Source of the DNA: Loxodes magnus
Lineage: Eukaryota; Ciliophora; Karyorelictea; Loxodida; Loxodidae
Direction: 5' to 3'
DNA: 64,000 nucleotides
Assembly: GCA_946699065.1 (NCBI GenBank)
Contig: CAMPDV010000214.1
Location: forward strand, 372,001 to 436,000
Positions 25,576 to 36,299 of this stretch are shown piece after piece (the stretch's first letter is position 1; each line of letters begins with the position of its first letter). A program made the translations under genes and the position numbers. Under the pieces are notes generated by a model. The model was not told the origin of the DNA. It saw nothing but the letters and a program-made list of their open reading frames with translations, and made no database searches.

Positions 25576-27988
25576 TTTAGTCTCATCTCACTCTATCTCT
25601 TTTATTTATTTCTTCTTCAGCTTCTCTGTTGAAAAGCATCAAATCCATATTTATATTTCCTGGTCTTGGACAAACCTTTCTGTGAATTTTGCATTCATCA
25701 CACTTATTGTTATATTTATCTTGACCTGCATAATTACCGTAACACCAACAACCTATTGCATGATAATGATTTCCATGTGCTAATATTGGCTACATATTTA
25801 ATTTTACTTACACTTCGTTTTTATTCGCAACAAAATACCCAATCTTTCTTGCATTAAATGCAAGTTACATGCTAACATCCTGCATCTTTTGTCGCAAAAC
25901 ATCCACAAAAAGGACATTTTCTTACATCCATTCCTGCATTTCTTACTGCTTCTCGAGCCTTTACAATTGCAAACTCTTAACAATTTCCTTAATGAGGTTT
26001 ATCTAAACAACGTGAACAAAAGTTTCTTTTACATCCCTTACATTCTACTCCTATTGCTTCTACAGGTACTTCAAACAATCCTGCACAATTTTAATTAGGA
26101 CAATGTCTAAATAATAAACTTACATTATTCCTGGCATTTAATTTATTCTCAAGTTGCACAGTTTTTCTCATTATTTATTATTAAGAGCAGCTTAAAGTAT
26201 GTTAGAGTCCATTTATCCATCAAACCCTTTTTCTAGTGGCATATTACAAGGTTTTCCGTTTATTTAAAAGTTACAAACTAAATCTTCGTTTTTAAATTTT
26301 CCATTATCTATTTAAGCTACAATGTAACCAGTTAAGCAAGTATTGCAAATTCGATGATCACAATTCAATGTTTTCATTTCATTGATAGTATGCTCTGCAA
26401 GGCATATGTAACATTCAAACTTTCTATTTTATCTTTAATCGTGCTATTTTTGCTCTTCTTCTAGCATTTTTCTAACAAACTCTTCATCTTACTACTCCTA
26501 TAGTCTTTTTAGTTCTTCTTATTTTTTTCTTTCTTCTTACTGTTATTATTACTATTTATTAACTTAATCTTTTTATTTTTTACCAGTAATTATTTCATAA
26601 TCCTCATTAGTGAATCTTTGTGGACAAAGAGGATGTATGCATGGAAATTCTCTTTGTTTTAGTCGTTTTCCTTCCTCTTATATGCATGATTTATGAAAAA
26701 AATGCTAGCAGTTTAGCAATTAATAGAAATCATTACTATTGGAGATACATCCTAGTTTCATGCATTAATTTTCTTGATGCTTTTGTCTAAAGTTTTATTC
26801 CAAATTTGCTTATTTTATTTATGGCTAAGGTAATTAAATTTACTAACTAATTTCAGCTATAATATCTTTATCACTTTAAGTTATCATTTTGTTACACTTT
26901 TTACATTTACTTTATGGTTAAGCAAAACTATTCTTTATGCAAATACAATGATAGTGATGACCACATTCTAGTTATAGGGTAAATGCTTGCTATTATTCTT
27001 ATACTGAATATTATTTCATTTTGCAGTACTTCATTTCGCACTATGGCTGTATGTTCACTTCTTCCTTTGGCGTATTTTAAGAGATTGGTTGAGGTTCTTC
27101 TTAAAAGTTGCGAATATTTTAAAACTAATCTTAATCTTTATTTTGCTAATATTAAAGATTAGGCTTCTAATCTTGGTTTTTATTTAAATTATTTTGTATC
27201 TAAACATTTTTCACTAAAGGTCTTCTTATCTCTCTTTACTTTTACAAATATTCAAAGGTTTAATCTCCGAATGTTTATTTAATATCATTTTCTGAGTAAT
27301 TCTATTAACAAACAATGCATTTCAATTAGTCATATCCTTGCTCTCCAGGTAACACCAAAATCACATTATTAGTACATCCTGCAATTTAGCTACTCAAGCA
27401 TTATCTGCAAAAATAATGTTAGCAGTCTATTAAAATGATTTCTTATTTGCTACAGCAGTAATTACACTATATCTCTTAATTTTCATTTATTATTTACTTT
27501 TGCTAATTTAGTTATTAGTTTTATTGATTTATCTATTATTTTTATTACTCCAACTGAAGCTATTGCTACTACTTTATTTACTATTACTATTATTCTTACT
27601 ATTTCTTTTTTTATCCTCTTAAGAAAAATTGATTTTATAGTTCACGGAACTCGTTACTAAACATTTCCTTATTGAATTTAAGTATAATACCACTATTATA
27701 TCCACCCATTACGAATTAGTCTGCTATTTGAGATAGTTATGCTTAAAACTTATCATATTCAAAATAGTATTTTTAAGCTTGCTGCTAATATTTTTAAGCA
27801 ACTTCAAAATCTTCTACCTGATTGTTAAGCTAAATTAACCTAGAGAATAATAAACTTATTAAAAGCTTAAAATTTTGTTGCCAATTTTGGAATTCTTGCT
27901 CTTAGTTTATTCTCTCCTTGTTATCTAACGAGAGATATTAGTTTTGCTTAGTTAAAAGATCGTTCTGTTTCTTAAGTTCATCAATTTC
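25576..27988 (-). repeat. Inverted segmental duplication, arm B
   Basis: Reverse complement of 13,860-15,898 with very high identity by eye, including both short introns, plus about 370 bp more (26,760-27,180) that encodes an additional RING finger. The unduplicated 3' end here (TGAGACTAAAGC) is the likely ancestral state of the tandem joint in arm A. No terminal inverted repeats or transposase accompany the arms. Confidence 0.9.
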
Positions 27989-30331
27989 CTGCTATTATTT
28001 TTCTATCTTCTTCTAGAGCTCTTCATTAAGTTTGCTTTCTTACTAATCTTTATTTCTTTCACTGAGATAGAGAGGTTCTTGCTAGTAATTTTATATAAAA
28101 GAATCAGGTATGTTAATAGAGTTTTCTTAGCATTCGTTTTCTGCAAAGTTGAATCCATCAATTGATGTCATTTCTTTTTTGTAGATGATATCATAATGTC
28201 CTGGCTATAAAAGAATGCATATAACTGGAAGCTTATACTATTGTAATCCACTCACTATATCTAAGTGCTGTACTTTATTATCTCTTGTTAATACTTCAGT
28301 GCATACTACTATATTAAGAGCTTTTACTAAACTAGCTACTGGTACTCCTTCAGCTTCTTTTCCAAACTATAGTACATCATTCTATACTAGTTCCCTTAAA
28401 GTTATTGGTGAGTAATCTTTGTAGCTTTCGCCTTAGCTTCAATTATCATTAATGTAGTTGGCATTTATCATCCTAAGAAACCAGATCAAGCAAGTATCAA
28501 TTTCTCCTTTATTGTATCTAATTTCTTTTTCAAAAAATTTTAGCGCTTCAATGATTTTATTTTGTGTCTTTAAGCTATTAAGCTATTCCAAGAGACTAAT
28601 TAACTTGACAGTTACATATGAGCTTGTAACAAATCCTTAATTCAATTGTATTTAGATTTAGGTATCTCTGAAATTACCTTATTTATATTTGATTTTCTCT
28701 ATGAATTACTATAGTTCTTATTAAGGAGTTGTAATTCTTATTAAATGCTCTATATAGGAAACTCCCACTGCTCTATAAAAGCAATTTCCGTCTCCTCGTA
28801 TAGGCCTTCAAACATCGTAACTCTTAGATAGTTCAGATACTTTTTTCTAGATCTATTCATTGTATTTATTATCCTCAGCGATAACTTAGATTTTTTGTCT
28901 TTTTCCCATCTATCTCTCCATATCCTAAACATACGATTACATTAGCTTTATATCTTACTTTTAGTAAGATTCTCTTTCTTTTTCACTAACAGGATTACCT
29001 TAAGGATCAACCATTTTAGGCTAATTATAATTTTAAACTTATTGTTCTTATTTTGACTATACTGGATTGCTTTAGCCTTGCTAGGTTTAATTTTAACTTT
29101 ATTTGATTTCCTGATTTATCTTATCTTAGTTTTCTCTTACTTGATTATTGGCAGTTTATAATTACTACTAAGGTTATACTTACAAGGAAGCTTAATTTGT
29201 ACTTTACTATTGGATAGTATTAATGGCTGGTTAATAAGGATTTGAGATCTATTATTACATCTGAGTGTTCTAGAAATAGCTAGGGTTATTTGATACGTTT
29301 TATTGGAAGCTAGGATCATAAACTTACTAGTTCTGGTATAGTTGATTGCTAGCTACTTGATTATTCTATTAAGTGCTATTCATGTTTTACCGTTGCTACT
29401 AAGATTAGTAAATAAAGGCTTGTTACTACTACTACTCATTGCTTTTATTCTAGCTTGCTGGTTATTAGACTTAAGTGACTTGCTAATGGTACAATAAATT
29501 TGGGTTCTAATTTTTACTAGGATTCTAAAATTGGTATTACTGCTGCTAAAGTGCATTCATATCAAAAGATCCTGCTGGCTGCTGTTATTGAGGATTAAAA
29601 ACTTGACACTAAGTTCCTTAAGCTTAAACTGGCTATAGTTAGTTTATAATCGAAGAAGACTGAGAATCGCCTTAAGAGAATTAGTATATATTTGCTTACT
29701 AATTCGGAATTTACCCAATCAATGCTTCTGCCTAAGTTATTGGCTATGCTATACTAGAATATCCAGGCTAACTTTATTATTGCTAGAACTGAATATATTC
29801 CTAAGCTTAAGGAGCATAATAACTTTATTAGTTTGATGGGGGTTTTTCGTTCTGATTTAAGGTTTACACTTTTCCTTTATTTTCTTCAATTTATTAGTTC
29901 TAGTTCTAGTTCTAATTTAAATACACTGGCTACTACTGGATACTCCCTATTTGATTTTGTAAATTTTGAGGCACTTAAACAGACGGAAAGTTTTATTGAG
30001 ATTAGATTAGTTAACCAGAAAAATTTTGAGGTTGATAGAACGAGGCATTATAAGCAGCTGAGTTCTAAATGTTAGACTAATTACGATAGTTTTATTACTG
30101 GTCTTGAGGACTGATAAATTTTTAATTCTAGCCCTGTTATAAACTCAATTGATGAGCTGAATACTGGTTTTAAGGAAAGTTATCTTACTAAGATTATTCC
30201 TATTAATTCATTTCATACTGTTAAGTATACTGAATCTAAGCTTTTTAAGGTTCATTTTCCTAAGTAATTTGGATTACTTAATACTAATAAGTCTGTTAGC
30301 TATTCTAACTATCAAGCTAGTTACTAGACAT
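25583..30331 (-). CDS. Otubain (OTU) deubiquitinase - multi-RING - RBR ubiquitin ligase fusion, about 1,569 aa
   Basis: Continuous frame from ATG at 30331 (MSSNQLDSQNSQQT) to TGA at 25585, with two introns (26,107-26,123, 17 nt; 25,790-25,811, 22 nt). Residues 1-470 are a Gln/Asn/Pro/Ser-rich disordered, prion-like head. About 490-735 is an otubain (peptidase C65) domain: GDGNCFYRAVGVSYIEHL with Asp514 and Cys517, the middle motifs WFLRMINANYI and ITLRELVQNDVL, and PGHYDIIY with His712. A coiled coil and poly-Gln follow, then RING fingers (CQHYFCRQC; an added ECGHHYHCICI..CKKC; NCQHFFHKSC), and an RBR with RING1 CYICLAEH, IBR and RING2 GCQHVTC holding the catalytic Cys. All active-site residues of both enzymes are present. 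Otubains remove ubiquitin and RBRs attach it, so one chain could edit ubiquitin. That activity is inferred. Confidence 0.88.
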
Positions 30332-30461
30332 CTTAGCTATTTTTATAAAGGCTATTGCAAAAATTATGAAATAATAAGTTTATTATATAAATCAATTGAC
30401 TAAACTAACTAAGCATATGCTTTTCTTTCCAGTGCTAAAATAATTCATACAACCTTCAAAA

Positions 30462-30770
30462 AATGAAAGAAGCTCTTTAGTAATAAAAGTTAGGTAGTTT
30501 CTCTGAAACTTAGCACTCTTTGGATTACTTTTACCTTATAGAAAAGATATTGATTAGCTTTAAGAATTTGAAAAATGATTTGCTTGATAGATATAGAGTT
30601 AAGCTTATCATTAGCTATAAAAGTATCAAGCACTGATTTATATTCCAGTTATTATACTACTGGAAGCAAGCTTTATAGACAGCTTATAAACACAGATGGC
30701 ATTAAGAAGACTAAATCTAGATTCGTTTTATCAACATATCCCATACTCCTCTATCTCTTTCCAATATCCT
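30462..30770 (+). CDS. Possible small gene, unknown
   Basis: From an ATG at about 30,462 a frame reads MKEALQQQKLGSFSETQHSL and then a Leu/Lys-rich helix (YLIEKILISFKNLKNDLLDR). It is divergent from the otubain-RBR gene start, 130 bp away. The end is not fixed and the product is not recognised. The rest up to the tRNA at 31,556 could not be resolved. Confidence 0.3.
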
Positions 30771-31555
30771 GTCCGGCACATTTTAAAATACCGAAATGCT
30801 TTTCTTTAAAGCCTTCATATTAATCTAAGCTTGAAGTATTTAATCTCTCTTTAGTCATTTTCTAGTTATTTTAATTACTAAATGTATTACTAAGGCTACT
30901 TACCAAGCTTCTTCCATATTTATGTTGGTATGTTCTTCATCTTTAGGTTTAACTTTATTCTCTTTACATCTCAAGCTTTTTTCATTTAATCTTTTCTAGC
31001 ATCTTCGCTTCTTAAATTAAGCATAACCACTGACGTTTTAATCTATTTCATGAAACTCTTTTTGCTTTAGCAAGCTTATTAAGTCATTAATTTCAGACTT
31101 AGTATATAGCGTTAATCTAAACACTCCTTGGGATTTCATACTAATCCTTTGATTATTTTCCTTTTTTCTAGGGTATAGATATTTAATCTGGGACTCACTG
31201 TAATAAATACATTCGCTTACTATAGAAAGTGACTACTAATGTAGTTAAATTACTTTATTAAAGCTGAGACTAAGCTTTACTATTTAGCAGTTTAATATTG
31301 TTACTAGTGAATGTAATGACTATAAAGGCTTTTAGATATATCAGATCTAAAGTATCTAAGTAGAACTATATAATGCCTTATTGGCTTAAACTGCGTTTAT
31401 GTTATATAAGTCTTATGATATAACCTTTCCTGGGTATTTCGCTTGACTATGAAGAATATGTAAATTAGTCTTTTCCTTTAATTCTTTGAAAAGGAAGTTT
31501 GAAGGTTTATATGGATATGAAATGCTTAAATTTGAATAAAAAGTATAGAATCAAG

Positions 31556-31628
31556 GCGGTTTTAGCGCAGTCGGTAGCGCGTCAGTCTCATAATCTGAAG
31601 GTCGTGAGTTCGATCCTCACAAACCGCA
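31556..31628 (+). tRNA. tRNA-Met (elongator), anticodon CAU
   Basis: 73-nt cloverleaf with acceptor GCGGTTT/AAACCGC, D arm TAGCGCAGTCGGTAGCGC, anticodon loop CTCATAA and T arm GTGAGTTCGATCCTCAC, very close to eukaryotic elongator tRNA-Met. Five T follow the gene, a polymerase III terminator. It is identical to the copy at 54,681-54,753 on the other strand. Confidence 0.95.
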
Positions 31629-31649
31629 TTTTTAATTTAAAAAAAATTT

Positions 31650-32000
31650 AACCTTTAAGCGAAAAATCTAGCCCTACTGCTTCAAATAACTATTAACATT
31701 CTAAGCTTATTCTTATATCCTCATCCTGTTCTACCTAATAAAATCCTTAAAGAAGAGTATAGTATAAAGTCCCTTATATCTCTAGTATCACTCAAATATA
31801 ATTACCAGCATTATCCATACAAAGTAAGAACCCTAATCATAATCCTAAAAGATACCTTCTAGTTATACTATCCTATTATACCTAAAATAATATCAGCTTT
31901 GCTCTTAGGCTATTAGTTTACCCTATAATAGAGCTTAATCTTATTATACCTTTAAAGCTATAGCCAAGAATGCGTATTGCAAGTCTAAACTTAGCATTAT
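31650..32000 (-). CDS. Possible coding fragment, unknown
   Basis: A minus frame gives a hydrophobic segment followed by MDNAGNYIWVILEIQGTLYY and an acidic tail (EQDEDIRISLE). It may be part of a membrane protein. No start, end or family could be fixed, and the sequence up to 32,920 is otherwise unresolved. Confidence 0.22.
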
Positions 32001-32929
32001 ACTAAGGTTACAGTAATCAATAGCAGCTTTATTAAATAGGGTACTAGGATGATAAGTAGCTTAAAGTAGTAGTTTGAAGCTCTAATCTCATTAGTCCAAT
32101 TAAATAAATAAGCAGATACTTCTATCCCACTAGTATAAGTCTAAGCTCTTTTAGTAACATAATAGCAGCACTAAGTGCTTTACTCTCTACTAAATGAACA
32201 TTAGTAGTAATAGATTAAAGCTTTAAATAACCATTTATTTTACCATGGTAAAAGGTAGTAAATAAAAAGGATTAGGGTATCTCGAGAAAGTTAGATTAAG
32301 CTCGTTCTTTCTAGTGAGTAGTGAGAAGAAACCTAATTTTGTACTCACAAGCTATAAGATTTAAATTCTCTTACCTAAAAGAAAAGTTTTCATTACTTAG
32401 GTGCAAACCTTATTAGCTGTAAGATCTAAGGCTTTGTTCCAATAGTCTTCTAACTCTCTTACTTGCTAATAAAAATGAGAGACATAATTCAATGATATGA
32501 GAAAGCATAAGATGCTACTTGCTTATCTATCCTAAATTAGGATTAGTCATTGCTATAGTTGGGATATATAAGTATCAATAAATTGAGAACAGATTTATCA
32601 TAATGACAAGCATTAAGCTTATACCTACTTTAAGCAGGTGGAAGATAATAACTATACTTTGGTTTAATCCTTTAATTATACCTGAGTAATACTTTTGTTA
32701 TATAGTAACATAATCAGAAGTTATTTAAGTCTTTTACCGTAACTACATCATATGTGAGTTTTAAAAGGTAATTAATAAATTCTCCAATGCTTAGATAAAA
32801 GAACAGCTTAAGGGTAAATAATTTAATTTAATTTTAACTAGAATTTTATTTTCATTGTAAAGGATTTATTTCTTCATTTGATATTACTTTTTCTCTTCTA
32901 CCTAAATTCTTTTATTAAACAAAGCTAGT

Positions 32930-35100
32930 TAAGGATTTATCTAGCCAAGTCTTGGGCATACTTTTTCTAAGCGAGAGCGCTCCTCACAGTTTTTCTCCAT
33001 TTAATCAGCTTCGTTTCATATATTTCCTAGCATGCACCCTAAAGCGTGATAGTGATTTCCATGGCAAGAATTGGCTGAATTTTCAATGATTTACACTTTA
33101 CTTCTACTCACAGCAAAAGTACCAACCTTTTTTACATTTTGGACAAGTTACATTTGAAGTTCAAGATTAATTAGTTGTACACTCTCCACAATAAGGACAT
33201 TATCTTATATCAATTCCATACTACCTATAATACTAGATAGCCTGAATAATAAAACTCACATTTAGAATTTTATTCTGCTAGCAGTTTCCTTAATGTCGTA
33301 GATCTAAGCAGAGAGAACAAAATCGCTTTTTACATTAGCCACAATCCACATACTGCATTTATTGTCTTAAGTTAATTCTTCCATCGTACTACTTATCTAG
33401 ACATTAACTAAGTAATAAATAAAAATTACATCTAACCTGGAGAAAGACTTTGATTAGAGCTCTTTTTCATATTAAGCTTCTAATTGGGCAAGATTTGCAT
33501 TAAGTTTACGAATTTGTAACTAAACAAAGCTTCGTTAAATAAATTGATCTATCGATGGTTATATTACTCAAAGATAATTTAGTCTAATATTTTAGACATT
33601 TGCTCTTCAAATTCTTTAACTTCATTTGCATATTATGACTATACAATCTATGTCCTTTATTACAAGTCTTCTAGTTGCTCGTACATTTAAATTATCTTAG
33701 AGAACAGAAATCCTGCCAACTATTAAAGTTTTAAAAACCAACTTTAAATTTCATTATCCAAAAATGCTTAACTTTCTTATTTTTTCCCTTACTATTTCTC
33801 CTTATTTTGCTAGCTTATAAATAAAATATAGTTTCAATAGTCACTATTTTATTATAAAAGCTTTTATATCTTTTATTATAGAGTATTACTTTCGTTTTCT
33901 TTGATCTCTAAACTTTCGTTCAGTCATTATATTTATAATTTTAATTAGAAATTTTCATTTTCTAGACCAAATTTAATTAAGTTTTACTCCTTCTATTACT
34001 ACTATACTTTAAGATTTTCTGTTTATAACTTCAATTCTTCAAGCTATTTGCTTTAATAACTGTTTTATGTCAATAATTCAGAAACCTAGTTTTATAGCGC
34101 TTTATTTGCCCAACCTATTTTTCCTCTTCTTCCCTAAGGATTTTTTTAACAGCTTCTATATTACTTTCCTTCTTTTCACTGAGATAAAGAGGCTCTTTTT
34201 GTTAAAAGTATTCAACCCCTTACTACTTAGCAACTAGTTATTCAAAGCATTCTTAAGGAACGTTAAATCTATCAATAGAGGAAATTTCCTTTGTATATAG
34301 AATATTGCAGTATCCTGGTTTCAGTGCTATATAAACTGCAGGAAGTTACTAGTCTTTTAAGTTATTCACAACATCCAATCCCTCCACTTAACTTTCTCGT
34401 ACCATTACTTCAACACAAATAACTATGTTCAAACCTTCGCTTAGCTAGCCACAGGAATTCCTTTAGCTTCCCTATCCATAACCTTAACATCCTAGCCCAA
34501 TAAAGCGTCTATAGTTTGTTGAGCTTAATCTCCATAATTTAACTCCTGAGCTCAGTTATCTTGTATGGAGTTAGATTTTATAATTCTCAAATACCATACT
34601 AATCATGTATCTATTTCCTAGCTATTATTACTGATATCATTTTCTAACTTCAAGAATGCTTGAGACTATCTATTTTGCTTCTTCAATTCGTTTAGATTTT
34701 ATAGCCATTTCTTCAATCTTTCAATAATCTCTTAGTTCTGAAACTTTTTCTTGCTAGAGATAGAGGAAAGTTCTGCCATCTCTAAAATGATTATTTTTCT
34801 GCTCTATTTTATCTATAAAGTTGTCGAACTCTTGTTAAGGAGTGCTAGCTCTTATCAAATCTCAATGTAAGCTACTCCAATAGCTCTGTAAAACCAGTTT
34901 TTATCTATTTTAACCTTTCTATAAGCATCGTAAGTTAAACTGAGCTCCTTTACTTTTTTAAGCATCCAGTAATCAGAGTAAAGTTCATCAGCTATAGAGC
35001 ATAAGCTCTTTCTATCTTCATTTTTGAACCTCTGGTTACTTAACTACTAATCGAACTCCTAAGCCATAGGATTTTCAAAGACTTATCTCTATATCCAACT
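32930..35100 (-). pseudogene. Decayed otubain-RBR gene copy
   Basis: Reads as the same protein family: a charged lead-in (CSIADELYSDYWMLKKVKEL), otubain start KNWFYRAIGVAYIE, middle motif WYLRIIKSNSIQDNW, a C-terminal otubain part ending KPGYCNILYTKEI, then IBR (CGQCKKRFCSLCLD) and RING2 (QCPYCGECTT..CPKCKKGW). Signs of decay: the otubain Cys is Trp (TGG) and the His is Tyr; single-base deletions shift the frame after VAYIE and before LNIVICVE; no RING1 cysteine pattern is found; and the RING2 catalytic Cys position is Thr. A short intron-like gap precedes the last segment (NSCHGNHYHALGC), as in the intact genes. It may still be transcribed, but neither enzymatic half should work. Confidence 0.8.
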
Positions 35101-36240
35101 GTTTGGCTAGGCCTAGTAACTGTAATTAAACTAACTTTATGAAGTCTAATGATCCGTTTAATTCAAATTCCCCTATCTAAAATACTATTGCAAGGCATAC
35201 TTTTACAACTAAGCTCCTAACGGCACTAAATCCTATTACATACTCTAACCCCTTGATTGATTCCCTTATATTATTAGTTAATACTCTAGTATTCCATACT
35301 TTTACTAAGTAGCGAATTCTAAATACAAATGAACATTATATTAGAAGGCTTAGAGGCAGTTAAGGAATCAGCCTACAGTTTATAGTTACTTAAGTTACTT
35401 ATGATGAGAAACCCTTTTATAAGCAATAAAATTCCTTTAATAGAAAGGGATTAAATATATAAAAGGCTAAGCTTTAAATAGTACTAGGCTTTGTTTAGAA
35501 GGATATAAGAATACTCTAGTATGCTGTATCAGAAGTTTGGATTTAGTAGTTTGAAAATTGAAGGATTTAAGTTTATTTGTTTAAGACTATCGATAAGATT
35601 AAGTTGTGCTAGTAGGTAAACTAAAAGGAATTAACTGCTGTAGTAAGAGAATGGATTTAGATGGTTTGTAGAAGGCTTATAGTGTGATAGCTTTAGTTCT
35701 TAGTAGTTTATAAGAGATATAAGAGCTTAGTTCGTTAGTACTTTTTAGGCTAGTTTAAATAAAGAAAAGCAGTTGTTTATCTTAGAAAGGCTAAAAGGAA
35801 ATTTGATAAAAGAAGTTTGCTCCCTGATAATAAAGATTCCTTTCAATTAAGGTAAATAGCTTTAAAAGACTAAAGATAGAAACTAGTTTCAGATATTTGA
35901 ATCATAGAGCTGTCAGAAAGATAAATAAACCTTACAAAACTAGCATAAGTAATCAGCGTGAATAATAGCAAATGGCTAATCTTTTTCAGTGTTCATATAT
36001 ACTTTATTCCTTAAGGATTTATAAATATATAGCTATTCTAATAGTCTAAATCAATTAAATAGTAAATTAGACTGAAAAGCTAGTATGATTAGTTAAGCTG
36101 TAAGGCTATTTAAAGTTAAGGTGGGAGAAACAAATATGAAAATATAGTTAAAATAAGCTTTTTTATAGTTTGAATAAGCGAATGATATTTTTATACTTAA
36201 GATAGAGAATTAGCTGGTTCTCTTAGTATTGAGTAGAATG
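35101..36240. other. Upstream of the decayed copy, unresolved
   Basis: May contain the remains of its Gln/Asn-rich head on the minus strand, but no reliable frame was found. Confidence 0.35.
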
Positions 36241-36299
36241 GAAATGCTTCTTATTGGCTTTAGTTTAAGATACTTAAGTTTATTATTATAGAGATAGCT

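Noticed and set aside
13860-27988. Inverted arms as a mobile element with terminal inverted repeats
   Set aside because: The arms are exons of two ligase genes, differ by an internal 370-bp segment, and no transposase or target-site duplication was found at the breakpoints.
29833-30310. A Ser/Leu-rich plus-strand reading that looks like a protein even in the standard code
   Set aside because: It is the complement of the Gln/Asn-rich head of the otubain-RBR gene; the minus frame is continuous from ATG 30331 into the otubain domain and fits the paralog at 49.6 kb.
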